Positions 54,549 to 63,746 of a DNA stretch of 64,000 nt are shown piece after piece. The stretch's first letter is position 1; each line of letters opens with the position of its first letter. Origin of the DNA: Sphingomonadaceae bacterium (GTDB lineage: Bacteria; Pseudomonadota; Alphaproteobacteria; Sphingomonadales; Sphingomonadaceae); the NCBI GenBank assembly GCA_021732525.1, contig JAKFUU010000003.1, forward strand, positions 1-64,000, in the 5' to 3' direction. Made by a program: the position numbers and the translations under genes. Under the pieces are notes generated by a model. It searched no databases. It was given only the letters and a program-made list of their open reading frames with translations, and had not been told where the DNA came from.

Positions 54549-55601
54549 ATGGATTTACCCGCTTTAGAACTCATGATCCGATCGGGCGCGATGAGCCTTT
54601 GCATCTTATTGGTTATCTTTTTATGGCGCGATCACCGCACGGCGCTCGCCGCGAGGTTGGCCATTTGCCTGTGCTTTGGGGTTTTATGCTATCTGATATT
54701 GGAAACACCTGGGCCAAGGCCGTTCAGCGTTATCGATTTTTTCTTATTCGCATGTGAAGTTTCGATCTACGGCATATTCTGGCTGTTTGCGCGCGCTTGG
54801 TTCAACGATGAACAAAGATTCGGTTGGCGCAGCTGGGCCTGTGTTGGGGTTTCCGTGATCGTGTCGATGGTCAGTTGGACCTTGTTCAAAACCAACAATT
54901 ATATCCATTGGTTTTCCGATATACCCATGCGTATCGTGTGGTTGGCCTTTGTGTTCATCGCGCTGCGGATCGCGTGGCAAGGGCGTGGCAATGATCTCGT
55001 CGAATCTCGCCGCCGGATCCGTGTTGGCTTTATTCTGACCGTTGGCGGCACGATGGCGGCGGCGACATTGATATTTTTTGTCAACAATCTGATGCTGGAT
55101 CAATTGAACCGATATCCCGTTGTGATTGCGGTAAATTCGGGTATCGTCATCGTGTTGATATTGCTCATCACAACGATGGTGAAATCTGATCCTGCCGACC
55201 TGTTCGCGGCGCCCAGCCAGCCAGATGCGCCGCCGGATGCTATTTCGGATCAGGCGCAGGCCGTGCTCGCAAGCCGGCTGGTGGATCATTTGATGCGGGA
55301 GCGCGCCTACCGCGATGAGACATTGACCATCGCCAAACTGGCCGCCACGCTGAATGAGCGTGAATATCGTTTGCGCCGGGTGATTAACGGTCATTTGGGC
55401 TATCGTAATTTTTCGGGCTTCCTCAATCACTATCGTTTGATGGAGGTTAAGGAAGCGCTGGCCGATCCCGATCAACAGGGCGTACCGATATTGACCATAG
55501 CGCTCGACGCCGGGTTTGGCTCCCTCGCGCCCTTCAACCGTGCCTTTCGCGATGCCGAAGCGGTCACGCCCAGCGAATATCGCAAAATGCACGCCGGTTG
55601 A
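54549..55601 (+). CDS. AraC-family regulator with N-terminal membrane domain
   Basis: The 350-residue protein starts at ATG 54549 (MDLPALELMIRSGA). The first 210 residues hold about six to seven membrane segments (MSLCILLVIFLW, LAICLCFGVLCYLIL, FFLFACEVSIYGIFWLFA, and others). The last 100 form an AraC-type double helix-turn-helix (YRDETLTIAKLAATLNEREY, RNFSGFLNHYRLMEVKEAL, AGFGSLAPFNRAFRDAEAVTP). It is likely a membrane-anchored regulator that senses an unknown signal. The upstream region holds a palindromic repeat. Confidence 0.88.
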   Translation: MDLPALELMIRSGAMSLCILLVIFLWRDHRTALAARLAICLCFGVLCYLILETPGPRPFSVIDFFLFACEVSIYGIFWLFARAWFNDEQRFGWRSWACVGVSVIVSMVSWTLFKTNNYIHWFSDIPMRIVWLAFVFIALRIAWQGRGNDLVESRRRIRVGFILTVGGTMAAATLIFFVNNLMLDQLNRYPVVIAVNSGIVIVLILLITTMVKSDPADLFAAPSQPDAPPDAISDQAQAVLASRLVDHLMRERAYRDETLTIAKLAATLNEREYRLRRVINGHLGYRNFSGFLNHYRLMEVKEALADPDQQGVPILTIALDAGFGSLAPFNRAFRDAEAVTPSEYRKMHAG

Positions 55602-55697
55602 TTTCGAAATCAACCGGTTGAAAGCGAAAATCGCGCAGCGGCCGCGCGCTTAACCTGCCATCCACCGGCCATTGATAATTAAGCGAAGGCAAAAAAC

Positions 55698-56513
55698 ATG
55701 GATTTTGAGGCAATAATTGTTCAATGGCTTCCCGATCTCTGGCGAGATTTTCAGGTACAGTTTGGGCGCTATTTCATCGCCGCGTTTGTCACAGTCGGTA
55801 TTGTGTGGCTGTTGAAACGCACGCGCTGGAAAACGCGCCAGATTCAGCAGCGCAGCGCCAGCTGGGCAGATATCCGCCGCGAATTTTTATCGTCGATCCA
55901 GAGCAATATCGTTTATCTGATTATCACCGTCATTATGATCTGGGGCAGCAATGTCGGGATATTCCAACGGATCGGTTACAGCTTGGGTCTATGGAATGAT
56001 CTATTGATGATCGTGGCCATCATTTTGGCGCATGATGCCTATTTTTACTGGACGCACCGGGCGATGCACCACCGGCGTTTTTATAAGTTTTTCCACCGGC
56101 ATCACCACCGGTCGATTACGCCAACGCCCTTTGCCGCTTATTCCTTCGCCGCACCCGAAGCCTTGCTCAACGCGATGTTCATCCCCTTGTGGCAGCTTTT
56201 CGTGGCGACGCCGGTCACGGTTTTGATTGCCTTTCTTATCATCCAAATCATTCGCAACACCACGCAGCATGCCGGGCTTGAGCTGCACCCCGCCTGGTGG
56301 CTGAAAAACCCGGTCAGCCGTTTTATCAGCACAACCACGCATCATGATATGCATCACAGCGGCGGCTTCAATTATAATTATGGTTTCTATTTCACCTTTT
56401 GGGACCGGTTGATGGGCACCGAACATCCAGACTATCACGCCACTTTTGACCGGGTGGTGGGCAATGATAAGGTGCCGGCAGCAGTTAGGGGCAAAGCTAC
56501 CGCTCCGGCATAG
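55698..56513 (+). CDS. Sterol-desaturase/fatty-acid-hydroxylase superfamily protein
   Basis: The 271-residue protein has four membrane segments and the histidine boxes of the superfamily: HDAYFYWTHRAMHH, FHRHHHRS and TTTHHDMHHSGG, which bind a di-iron centre. It would hydroxylate or desaturate a lipid at the inner membrane; substrates in bacteria range from sterols and carotenoids to fatty acids, so the exact one is open. The start follows AAGGCAAAAAAC ATG 55698. Confidence 0.9.
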   Translation: MDFEAIIVQWLPDLWRDFQVQFGRYFIAAFVTVGIVWLLKRTRWKTRQIQQRSASWADIRREFLSSIQSNIVYLIITVIMIWGSNVGIFQRIGYSLGLWNDLLMIVAIILAHDAYFYWTHRAMHHRRFYKFFHRHHHRSITPTPFAAYSFAAPEALLNAMFIPLWQLFVATPVTVLIAFLIIQIIRNTTQHAGLELHPAWWLKNPVSRFISTTTHHDMHHSGGFNYNYGFYFTFWDRLMGTEHPDYHATFDRVVGNDKVPAAVRGKATAPA

Positions 56514-56556
56514 CATCCTTGCCATAACCGCCGCCCTATCTTTATAGGGGGGCGGT

Positions 56557-56787
56557 ATGGACAAGGATAGTTTCGACATGGCGGTTGGCATCAACATCAC
56601 CCTCAACGGCGAAGCGCGCCGCGTTTTGGCGGGCAGCATCGCCGATCTGTGTGCCGAAATCGGGCTGAACCCGGCGAAGGTCGCGGTGGAGCGCAACCTG
56701 ATGATCGTCCCGCGTTCGACATTGGCGCAGGTGATGCTGGCCGATGGCGATCAGCTAGAGATTGTGCATTTTGTCGGTGGCGGTTAA
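56557..56787 (+). CDS. thiS: Sulfur carrier protein ThiS
   Basis: The 76-residue protein has the beta-grasp fold pattern of ThiS (INITLNGEARRVLAG, LMIVPRSTLAQVMLADGDQLEIV) and ends in GGG, supplying the C-terminal Gly-Gly that is thiocarboxylated to carry sulfur into the thiazole of thiamine. ATG 56557 has a GGGGGG ribosome site; ATG 56578 is the alternative. It lies nine bases before thiG. No thiamine riboswitch is visible in the short gap upstream. Confidence 0.93.
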   Translation: MDKDSFDMAVGINITLNGEARRVLAGSIADLCAEIGLNPAKVAVERNLMIVPRSTLAQVMLADGDQLEIVHFVGGG

Positions 56788-56796
56788 GGCGCGGAC

Positions 56797-57582
56797 ATGA
56801 CTCAAGAAAGTGGCAGTGACACATGGACCGTCGCCGGACGCCGTTTCTCTTCGCGGCTGATTGTCGGCACCGGGAAATATAAGGATTTTGAGCAGAATGC
56901 CGCTGCGCTGGCGGCTTCGGGCGCGGAGATCATCACCGTGGCGGTGCGCCGGGTGAATGTGACCGATCCCGGCGCGCCGATGCTCACCGATTTTATCGAT
57001 CCCAAGCAATATACCTATCTGCCCAACACCGCAGGCTGTTTTGACCGGGATAGCGCGATCCGCACCCTAAGGCTGGCGCGCGAGGCGGGCGGATGGGATC
57101 TGGTGAAGCTGGAGATATTGGGGGAGGCCAAGACGCTCTATCCCGACATGCGCGAAACATTGCAGGCGACCGAAATATTGGCCAAAGAAGGCTTTCTGCC
57201 GATGGTTTATTGCGCCGACGATCCGATTGCCGCCAAGCAATTGGAGGATGCCGGCGCGGTGGCGATCATGCCGCTGGGCGCCCCGATTGGGTCTGGGCTG
57301 GGCATCCAAAACCGCGTCACCATCCGGCTGATTGTAGAGGGCGCGAAGGTGCCGGTGCTGGTCGATGCCGGGGTTGGCACCGCGTCTGATGCGGCCGTGG
57401 CGATGGAGCTGGGCTGCGACGGTGTGCTGATGAATACCGCGATTGCCGAAGCCAAAGATCCGGTGATGATGGCGCGCGCGATGCGGCTGTCGGTCGAGGC
57501 GGGGAGGGGCGCCTATCTTGCCGGGCGGATGGGACGGCGGATGTATGCCGATCCGTCCAGCCCGCTTGCCGGACTTATTTGA
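56797..57582 (+). CDS. thiG: Thiazole synthase ThiG
   Basis: The 261-residue protein shows ThiG motifs: [63 protein letters not shown] with the Schiff-base lysine, and [21 protein letters not shown] then [15 protein letters not shown]. It forms the thiazole phosphate of thiamine from deoxyxylulose phosphate, a glycine-derived imine and ThiS sulfur. It follows thiS directly, a standard arrangement. Confidence 0.97.
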   Translation: MTQESGSDTWTVAGRRFSSRLIVGTGKYKDFEQNAAALAASGAEIITVAVRRVNVTDPGAPMLTDFIDPKQYTYLPNTAGCFDRDSAIRTLRLAREAGGWDLVKLEILGEAKTLYPDMRETLQATEILAKEGFLPMVYCADDPIAAKQLEDAGAVAIMPLGAPIGSGLGIQNRVTIRLIVEGAKVPVLVDAGVGTASDAAVAMELGCDGVLMNTAIAEAKDPVMMARAMRLSVEAGRGAYLAGRMGRRMYADPSSPLAGLI

Positions 57583-57668
57583 ACCGCGCGTTTGAACCGG
57601 GCGGCGCAGCGGCGCGGGAATCATTGGCGGAATGATTGGATTAGGGCAAGTTGCAGTGAATAGGAATC

Positions 57669-57780
57669 GTCATTGCGAGGAGCGAAGCGACGCGGCAATC
57701 TAGGGTTGTGCAGGATAACCCTGGATTGCTTCGCTTCGCTCGCAATGACGCGTGTTGCAGATTAAATGCAAAACGCTCTA
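57669..57780. repeat. Palindromic intergenic repeat, family C
   Basis: GTCATTGCGAG (57669-57679) and CTCGCAATGAC (57739-57749) form the outer stem; GCGAAGCGA / TCGCTTCGC and CAATCTAG.../CTGGATTG add inner pairing, with TAGGGTTG...AACCCTGG at the top. The tail ends AACGCTCTA, like the ends of families A and B. It occupies the middle of the 326-base gap between thiG and the OmpA-like gene, which has no supportable gene. The CGTCATTGCGAGCG core is, from memory, one of the commonest bacterial intergenic repeats. Confidence 0.85.
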
Positions 57781-57907
57781 CGCTGCCGCGATCTGATCCC
57801 TTGCTGATCAAATATCGGCCGGTGGTCCCTTACCCCTATGGACAGAACTGCCTACTGCCGCCATATTAAAGGCTTGAAAAGACTCGGGGGAAAAGGGGTT
57901 CGGTCAT

Positions 57908-58495
57908 ATGAGCACATCGGCAAAGATTATTTTGGGCGCGCTGATCTCTGCATTGCTGGGATGGTTGAGTTACAACACCGTCTGCAATGCCAGCGGCGCG
58001 GCCATTTCAACCGGCGCGCCCGCCAAAAGCGCAACTGGCAGCGCGCCGGGATCAACAGCAAACGCCCCATCGGCGGGAACCGCACCGCCCGCATCGGTAG
58101 AAGCGGCCCGCGCCTGCCAAAGCGAATTGGACGCGCTGACCAAAACGAAAATAATCGAATTCCAATCGGGCAGCGCCTATATCGCGCCGGAAAGCCTAAC
58201 CGCCATCAAAGAGCTGGCCGATAGAATAAAACAATGCGCCGGCACCCAAATCGAAGTGCAAGGGCATACCGACTTGACCGGCACCGCCGCCGTCAATCAA
58301 AAAGTCTCTCTGGCGCGCGCCGATAGCGTGGTTGACGAGTTGGTAAAGCTTGGCGTGCCGGCGGCGCAATTGACCGCCAAGGGATATGGATCGGCTCAGC
58401 CTTTGGTGAATGGTTTGACATCGGCGGCCAATGCCAAAAACCGGCGCACGGCGCTGGTGGTTACAACCAGTGCAATATCATCGGGGGGGCAATAA
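57908..58495 (+). CDS. OmpA-family peptidoglycan-binding protein
   Basis: The 195-residue protein begins with a membrane anchor (MSTSAKIILGALISALLGWL), then an alanine/serine/proline-rich linker, and a C-terminal OmpA domain (IEFQSGSAYIAPESL, IEVQGHTDLTGTAAVNQKVSLARADSV, LTAKGYGSAQPL). The conserved aspartate and arginine that bind diaminopimelate are present in HTD and AR. It probably links the inner membrane to peptidoglycan. It is followed one base later by a 30-residue membrane peptide gene and then a helix-hairpin-helix gene, suggesting an operon. Confidence 0.85.
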   Translation: MSTSAKIILGALISALLGWLSYNTVCNASGAAISTGAPAKSATGSAPGSTANAPSAGTAPPASVEAARACQSELDALTKTKIIEFQSGSAYIAPESLTAIKELADRIKQCAGTQIEVQGHTDLTGTAAVNQKVSLARADSVVDELVKLGVPAAQLTAKGYGSAQPLVNGLTSAANAKNRRTALVVTTSAISSGGQ

Positions 58496-58496
58496 T

Positions 58497-58589
58497 ATGC
58501 TGCAATTTATCTTATTCATGCTGATCGCTTATTTCATCGGTCTGGGGATCGGCTGGTTGCTGTGGGACAATGGAAAAAACGCAGCATAG
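58497..58589 (+). CDS. 30-residue single-pass membrane peptide
   Basis: A short frame starts at ATG 58497, one base after the OmpA-like stop, and encodes LQFILFMLIAYFIGLGIGWL followed by LWDNGKNAA. GGGGGGG lies about seven bases before the ATG. It is almost entirely one membrane helix, of the LIAYFIGLGIGWLLW type that recurs at the N-terminus of small sphingomonad membrane proteins and of the next gene. Good start signals and operon position support it despite its size. Confidence 0.55.
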   Translation: MLQFILFMLIAYFIGLGIGWLLWDNGKNAA

Positions 58590-58636
58590 CGAAAAAAAGC
58601 GGTCTAATTGTGGCGATTTGAGATTTAGGGGAAAGA

Positions 58637-59449
58637 ATGATGTTAGAGGCATGTTCGCAATATTGGTTGCCGCTACTGTTGGCTGCCATCATCGGCTTGA
58701 TTACCGCATGGTGGATTTGGGGTGGCCACAAAAGCAGCGCTACGACGGTCTCGGGCGATAGCAAGGTGGGCGATGCCGCCATGGCGGCGGCCGCGGCGAA
58801 TGCGACGCTACCCGATGCCGATAAATCAACGATGCCACCGGAAGCAACCATGGCCGATGTAACCGGGCCTGACGGCGTTGCTCCGGTGGCTGCCGTTGCA
58901 GCCACCGCTGCCGCTGCCGCTGTGCCATTGATGGCGATGGCAAAAACGCCCAGGGCCAAGGCGGCAGCAACCAAGAAAGCTGCGGTCAAGAAGCCCGTCG
59001 CCGAGAAATCGGCACCCAAAAAGCTGGCTGCCAAAAAACCGGCGGTAGCGGCCAAAGATACAGCGCCCGCAGCGAAAAAGATGGCAACAAAAACCGCAGC
59101 CGCCAAAATCGCTGCACCAAAGCCTATTGCATCAAAAACTTCCACTGCCAAAACAATGGCGAAGCCGAAGATAAAGCCCAAAATCATTATTCCCGACAAT
59201 TTGGAATATCTGAAAGGCGTGGGGCCCAAATTAAATGCTTTGTTGAAATCGCATGGCGTCACCAGCTTTGAGCAGATCGCCAATTGGAGCGCCGCCGATA
59301 TTCGCGAAATCGATTCCAAACTCGGCAGTTTTGCAGGACGCATCGGCCGGGACAATTGGGTGGATCAGGCGAAATTGCTGGTCAAGGGAGATACCGCGGC
59401 TTTTGAAAAAAAATATGGCTCGCTGGGGAGTGAAATCAACCGGGGTTGA
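58637..59449 (+). CDS. Membrane-anchored helix-hairpin-helix protein with Ala/Lys-rich linker
   Basis: The 270-residue protein has one N-terminal membrane segment (WLPLLLAAIIGLITAWWIWGG), a long low-complexity linker rich in alanine, lysine and proline (about 85-185, histone-H1-like AKKPA and KKAAVKKP words), and a C-terminal helix-hairpin-helix domain with LEYLKGVGPKLNALLKSHGV. The GVGPK loop is a DNA-binding signature. It might tether DNA to the membrane. AGGGGAAAG precedes the ATG. The strong codon bias of the linker creates long antisense frames that are not genes. Confidence 0.78.
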   Translation: MMLEACSQYWLPLLLAAIIGLITAWWIWGGHKSSATTVSGDSKVGDAAMAAAAANATLPDADKSTMPPEATMADVTGPDGVAPVAAVAATAAAAAVPLMAMAKTPRAKAAATKKAAVKKPVAEKSAPKKLAAKKPAVAAKDTAPAAKKMATKTAAAKIAAPKPIASKTSTAKTMAKPKIKPKIIIPDNLEYLKGVGPKLNALLKSHGVTSFEQIANWSAADIREIDSKLGSFAGRIGRDNWVDQAKLLVKGDTAAFEKKYGSLGSEINRG

Positions 59450-59546
59450 TGGCCGCAAATAATGTCGCGGCAATTTTCTGATTGTAAAGAATGATTTTGT
59501 TCTTATAATGTTCTCATGACATTGAGTCGAATGGAAGGGAATAGTG

Positions 59547-59915
59547 ATGATCGGTTATGTAACGCTCGGCACCAATGATTTGCAAAAAGCTGCGAAATTT
59601 TATGATGCGATTGCGGCCGAATTCGGCATGGGCCGGATGATGGATTTTGACAGCTATATTGCCTGGGGAACCATGGACGGGCCCGCTGGCGTGGCGCTAA
59701 CCAAACCGCATGACGGCCAATTGGCGACGGTTGGCAACGGCGTTATGGTCGCCTTGCAGGCCAAGGATAAGGATCAGGTCGACCGCATTTATGCCATCGC
59801 ACTGGCACAAGGCGGCACCGACGAAGGCGCACCCGGCCCGCGTGGCGGCGGATTTTACGCCGGCTATTTCCGCGATCTTGATGGCAATAAGCTAAACGCC
59901 TTTGTTATCGGATAA
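59547..59915 (+). CDS. VOC-superfamily (glyoxalase-like) protein
   Basis: The 122-residue protein starts at ATG 59547 (GGAAGGG upstream; GTG 59544 also possible). It has the paired beta-alpha-beta-beta-beta pattern of the vicinal-oxygen-chelate fold: IGYVTLGTNDLQKAAKFYDAIAAEFG, VALTKPHDG, GNGVMVALQAKD and GGFYAGYFRDLDGNKLNAF. Members include glyoxalases and antibiotic-binding proteins. Metal-ligand residues are only partly conserved, so the activity is unknown. It is monocistronic. Confidence 0.85.
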   Translation: MIGYVTLGTNDLQKAAKFYDAIAAEFGMGRMMDFDSYIAWGTMDGPAGVALTKPHDGQLATVGNGVMVALQAKDKDQVDRIYAIALAQGGTDEGAPGPRGGGFYAGYFRDLDGNKLNAFVIG

Positions 59916-60033
59916 ATATTACCGTTCAGGTGAAAAATAGCGAAGTAAGACCCGACCTATCGGCCATAGGATGCGCCATTTGTCCCGGATATTTTTGCAG
60001 CTGCGTGATTTTATACGGTTAGCCGGTGCTCCC

Positions 60034-60885
60034 TTAATCGCGGAGCAATTCGTTCACGCCGGTTTTGCTGCGGGTTTGTGCGTCCACCGTTTTGACGATG
60101 ACGGCGCAGGCAAGGCCGGGGCCGGGCATGCCGCCAGGTAAAGGCTTGCCGGGCAAGGTGCCGGGCACGACCACCGAATAAGGCGGCACATGGCCTTGGA
60201 TGATCTCACCGGTTTCGCGCACCACAATCTTGGTCGACCGGGTGATGAATACACCCATTGAAATCACCGATCCTTCGCCGACAATCACGCCCTCCACCAC
60301 TTCGCTGCGCGCGCCGACGAAGCAATTGTCGCCGATGATGGTTGGGTTTGCCTGCAAGGGTTCGAGAACGCCGCCAATCCCTGCGCCCGCCGAAATATGG
60401 CAATCTTTGCCCACCTGCGCGCAGCTGCCCACCGAGGCCCAGGTGTCGACCATCGTGCCATCGCCAACATAAGCGCCCAGATTGACGAAGCTGGGCATCA
60501 GCACGACATTTTTGCCGATGTAAGCGCCGCGCCGCACGATGGATCCCGGAACGGCGCGCAGCGCGGCGGCGCGGAAATTATCCGCGGTCCAGCCGGTGAA
60601 TTTCGACGGCACCTTGTCCCACCAAACTGCGCCGCCGGGGCCGCCTTCGATAATTGCCATATCATTCAAGCGGAAGGATAGCAGCACCGCTTTCTTCAGC
60701 CATTGGTTGACCTGCCATTCGCCCGCCTTGGCGCCATCCTTGGGCTCCGCCACGCGCGCTTCGCCTTTGTCGAGCAAGTCGAGTGCGGTATCGACGGCAT
60801 CGCGGATCTCGCCTTTGGTGCCGCTATTCAGATTATCGCGTGCATCCCATGCGGCTTCGATGATTGCGGCAAGTTGGTCGGTCAT
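60034..60885 (-). CDS. dapD: Tetrahydrodipicolinate N-succinyltransferase
   Basis: The 283-residue protein shows the left-handed beta-helix of hexapeptide acyltransferases ([71 protein letters not shown]). A helical N-terminus and the [11 protein letters not shown] entry complete the DapD pattern. It transfers succinyl from succinyl-CoA in lysine and diaminopimelate synthesis. Length is standard. The next gene on this strand upstream is the HAD phosphatase. Confidence 0.96.
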   Translation of the reverse strand: MTDQLAAIIEAAWDARDNLNSGTKGEIRDAVDTALDLLDKGEARVAEPKDGAKAGEWQVNQWLKKAVLLSFRLNDMAIIEGGPGGAVWWDKVPSKFTGWTADNFRAAALRAVPGSIVRRGAYIGKNVVLMPSFVNLGAYVGDGTMVDTWASVGSCAQVGKDCHISAGAGIGGVLEPLQANPTIIGDNCFVGARSEVVEGVIVGEGSVISMGVFITRSTKIVVRETGEIIQGHVPPYSVVVPGTLPGKPLPGGMPGPGLACAVIVKTVDAQTRSKTGVNELLRD

Positions 60886-60910
60886 GATGGCTTTTTCCTT
60901 ATCGGTCTGT

Positions 60911-61594
60911 TCAGTCAGCGCGCTGAATTTGCAGCCCGTCTATAGCGCTATCGAGCCAGCTCGCAAGATCATCGATACGGTGGTCGATATGATCCGCCTC
61001 GCTGCCGAGATGGCCAAGATCAGAGCCATTGTTGATCCACACGGTCTGCATTCCCATTGCCTTGGCCGGCGCCAAATTGCGCGCCATGTCTTCGAAAAAG
61101 ATCGACCGCGCGGGATCAATGCCGGTTTGGGCCAACAGCACATCATAAGCATGCTGCGCTGGCTTTGGCCGGTAGCTGATCGCGTGAATATCGACGATAT
61201 CGTCGAAAATATCCGCTAGGCCCAGCCGGTCCAACACACGGCGGGCATAGGGCGCATCGGCATTGGTGAAGATCAGCTTGCGCCCCGGCAGCGCGGCGAG
61301 ACGGCCCGCCAAACGCGGGGCATCATCCATGGCATCGAGCGGAAAATCATGCACATCGGCGAGATATTCATAAGGGTCGGCGCCATGTTCGGCCATAAGG
61401 CCAGACAAAGTAGTGCCATAGCCGCGAAAATAGCTTTTCTGCACCCTATGTGCCTCGGCATCATCAAGCCTCAAAAAGCGCGCGACAAAGCCGCGAATCC
61501 GCACGTCCATCAAATGGTGAATGCCGCTGCTGACCGGATAGAGCGTGTTATCGAGATCAAAGACCCAATTTTCGATAAGGCGGAGCTGCTCCAA
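60911..61594 (-). CDS. HAD-superfamily pyrimidine 5'-nucleotidase-like phosphatase
   Basis: The 227-residue protein has the HAD signature near the N-terminus ([11 protein letters not shown], nucleophile and acid aspartates), a helical cap, [19 protein letters not shown] for motif II and [11 protein letters not shown] with [17 protein letters not shown] for motifs III and IV. The layout matches the SDT1/PHM8 family of pyrimidine 5'-nucleotidases. It lies just upstream of dapD on the same strand and next to the suf genes. Substrate is by family only. Confidence 0.88.
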   Translation of the reverse strand: MEQLRLIENWVFDLDNTLYPVSSGIHHLMDVRIRGFVARFLRLDDAEAHRVQKSYFRGYGTTLSGLMAEHGADPYEYLADVHDFPLDAMDDAPRLAGRLAALPGRKLIFTNADAPYARRVLDRLGLADIFDDIVDIHAISYRPKPAQHAYDVLLAQTGIDPARSIFFEDMARNLAPAKAMGMQTVWINNGSDLGHLGSEADHIDHRIDDLASWLDSAIDGLQIQRAD

Positions 61595-61599
61595 GCGCG

Positions 61600-61959
61600 T
61601 TAAACCATGAAGCTTTCGCCGCAGCCGCAGGCCCCTTTGGCATTGGGATTGTTGAAGGTAAAACCGGCGGCAAATTCATCTTCCACCCAGTCCATCGTTG
61701 ATCCGACCAGATAGAGCACCGATCCGCCATCGATGTAGAAGCTGCCACCCGGCGTTGCGATATGTTCGTCAAACTTGTCGGGTTGCGTCACATAATCAAC
61801 CGAATAAGCCAGCCCCGAACATCCGCGTCGCGGGGTGGATAGCTTTACACCGATAGCATCTTGCGGGGCCTTTGCCATCAACTCGGCGATGCGCGCTTCG
61901 GCAGATGGGGTCAGGATAACGGCGGCGGGAAGCGGCCTGCGGGTCTTAACTTCGCTCAT
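61600..61959 (-). CDS. sufA: Iron-sulfur assembly scaffold, SufA/IscA type
   Basis: The 119-residue protein starts at ATG 61959 (MSEVKTRRPLPAAV), overlapping the sufT stop by ATGA; the longer frame is rejected. It has the A-type carrier fold with the three conserved cysteines in RRGCSGLAY and GACGCGESF. It carries and delivers Fe-S clusters to target proteins. The position at the end of the suf operon favours SufA over ErpA. Confidence 0.92.
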   Translation of the reverse strand: MSEVKTRRPLPAAVILTPSAEARIAELMAKAPQDAIGVKLSTPRRGCSGLAYSVDYVTQPDKFDEHIATPGGSFYIDGGSVLYLVGSTMDWVEDEFAAGFTFNNPNAKGACGCGESFMV

Positions 61960-62429
61960 AACATTCCAAGCTCCAACCGCGCTTCGTCGGTCATATTGGC
62001 GGGTGACCAGGGCGGATCCCAAACCAGATTAACCTCGGCGTCCAATATTCCCGGCACCGATGCGGCGCGCATTTCAACTTCACCGGGCATGCTTTCGGCT
62101 ACCGGGCAATGCGGCGTCGTCAACGTCATCGTGATGACCGCCTGACCTTCATCAACATCGACCCCGTAAATCAGGCCAAGATCATAGATATTCACCGGAA
62201 TTTCCGGGTCATAAATTTCCTTCAGCGCATCGACAATCGCCTCTTGCAAGCCGGCGTCGCCTTGAGCCTCCATGGGCGCGGGTTTTTGCGCAAGGAAACC
62301 TTCGAGATAATCCTTCTTCCGCTCCAGCTTTTCGCCCATATTTTCAATCGGCACCTCGGCATCACTAACGCGCGCGCGCGGCGGTTTTTCGGTGCTGCTT
62401 ACTTCTTCAATTTTAATCGGTTCGCTCAT
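61956..62429 (-). CDS. sufT: SufT-type DUF59 Fe-S assembly protein
   Basis: The 157-residue protein has a polar, probably disordered N-terminal 60 residues and a C-terminal DUF59 (MIP18) domain with EIYDPEIPVNIYDLGLIYGVDV and MTLTTPHCPVAESMPGEV, including the conserved cysteine. SufT helps mature Fe-S proteins in many bacteria. It overlaps both sufS and the sufA-like gene by four bases, giving tight coupling in the operon. Confidence 0.93.
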   Translation of the reverse strand: MSEPIKIEEVSSTEKPPRARVSDAEVPIENMGEKLERKKDYLEGFLAQKPAPMEAQGDAGLQEAIVDALKEIYDPEIPVNIYDLGLIYGVDVDEGQAVITMTLTTPHCPVAESMPGEVEMRAASVPGILDAEVNLVWDPPWSPANMTDEARLELGML

Positions 62430-63622
62430 CCAAATATCCTTGATACCCGGCCCAATCCCGCAACCAGCGCGGCGATGTCGCTGTCGTCGCTGTAAACCCC
62501 AAAACTCACCCTAGCGGTCGCGGGAATGCCCAGATGCGCCATCAACGGCTGTGCGCAATGATGCCCCGCGCGGATCGCCACGCGCCCGAAATCGCCATTG
62601 GCCTCATCCAATATAGTGCCAATGTCATGCGGATGCACCCCCTCCATCGTGAAGGAGACGATGCCCGCTGAATCTTCCGGGCCGAAGAGGCGGATCGAAT
62701 TGAATGTGGAAAGCGCCGCGCGCGTTTGGCGGACCAGCGCGGTTTCATGCGCGTGGATCGCCTCCAGCTCGGCGGTCTCGACATAATCGATCGCGGCATG
62801 CAGCCCGATGGCCTCAGCGATCATCGGCGTGCCCGCTTCGAACCGCTGGGGCGCAGGAGCGTAAGTTGTGGCTTCGAACGACACCCGGTCGATCATCGCG
62901 CCGCCGCCCTGATAGGGGGGCATAGCATCAAGCAGCGCCTTTCTCCCCCATAGCGCGCCAATACCAGTGGGGCCATAAAGCTTATGCCCGGAGAAGACGT
63001 AGAAATCGCAATCAATTTCAGCGACGTTGACCGGCATGCGCGGCACCGCCTGGCATCCATCGAGGAGTAAGCACGCACCCACCCTGCGCGCCAAAGCCGC
63101 GGCGCGCTTCACATCCAGCACCGAGCCAAGCACGTTGGAGACATGCGCAAAGGCGATCATATCAAAATCGGTGGTCAGCATCGCCTCGGCCGCGTCCAGA
63201 TCAATCCGGCCATCGGATGTCAGCGGACAGACATCGATCTGCCATCCGGCCAGTTGCCACGGCACGATATTGCTATGATGCTCCAACTGGCTGAGCAACA
63301 CGCGGCGCGGTTTATCCCCGCAACCCGGGAAACATTGCGCCACCAGATTGATCGCCTCCGTCGCGCCCTTGGTGAAGACAATCTCATCGGTCTGTCCGCA
63401 AATGAACGATGCCACCCGCGCCCGCGCCGCCTCAAACGCCACCGTCATATCGGCCGAGCGCTTGTAAACGCCGCGGTGGACGGTCGCATAATCACGGCCC
63501 ATGGCGGAGGCCATCGCATCGATCACAACCTGCGGTTTTTGCGCAGTGGCGGCGGTATCGAGATAATGCCAGTTGGCAAGGCCGGGGAACTGGTCACGGA
63601 TGGATGACCTGGACATCAGCAT
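62426..63622 (-). CDS. sufS: Cysteine desulfurase SufS
   Basis: The 398-residue protein is a class V PLP enzyme: YLDTAATAQKPQ at the start, AHVSNVLGSVLDVKR, SGHKLYGPTGIGALWG with the PLP lysine, and RAGHHCAQPLM holding the active-site cysteine. It frees sulfur from cysteine for Fe-S cluster assembly. It overlaps sufT by four bases; a palindromic repeat separates it from sufD. ATG 63622 or 63616 may be the start. Confidence 0.97.
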   Translation of the reverse strand: MLMSRSSIRDQFPGLANWHYLDTAATAQKPQVVIDAMASAMGRDYATVHRGVYKRSADMTVAFEAARARVASFICGQTDEIVFTKGATEAINLVAQCFPGCGDKPRRVLLSQLEHHSNIVPWQLAGWQIDVCPLTSDGRIDLDAAEAMLTTDFDMIAFAHVSNVLGSVLDVKRAAALARRVGACLLLDGCQAVPRMPVNVAEIDCDFYVFSGHKLYGPTGIGALWGRKALLDAMPPYQGGGAMIDRVSFEATTYAPAPQRFEAGTPMIAEAIGLHAAIDYVETAELEAIHAHETALVRQTRAALSTFNSIRLFGPEDSAGIVSFTMEGVHPHDIGTILDEANGDFGRVAIRAGHHCAQPLMAHLGIPATARVSFGVYSDDSDIAALVAGLGRVSRIFG

Positions 63623-63633
63623 AACAGAGCACT

Positions 63634-63722
63634 GTCATGCTGAACTTGTTTCAGCATCCATCGTGCAACCGAGACCGAAGGGTAGAGAGGCGAAATGGAC
63701 CCTGAAACAAGTTCAGGGTGAC
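63634..63722. repeat. Palindromic repeat, family D, inside the suf operon
   Basis: GTCATGCTGAACTTGTTTCAG near 63634 pairs with CTGAAACAAGTTCAGGGTGAC ending at 63722 (inner 14-bp complement TGAACTTGTTTCAG/CTGAAACAAGTTCA). It forms a long imperfect hairpin in the 124-base gap between sufD and sufS. Elements with this core are, from memory, common in sphingomonads. It may attenuate or stabilise the operon transcript. Confidence 0.85.
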
Positions 63723-63746
63723 GGGTAACATGAGACATGGGCAGGT

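Noticed and set aside
56514-56556. Possible thiamine (TPP) riboswitch before thiS
   Set aside because: Only 43 bases separate thiS from the previous gene and no thi-box motifs are seen there.
58534-59355. Long minus-strand frame opposite the helix-hairpin-helix gene
   Set aside because: Produced by the Ala/Lys-rich codon bias of the real gene; the sense frame has a start site, membrane anchor and HhH motif.
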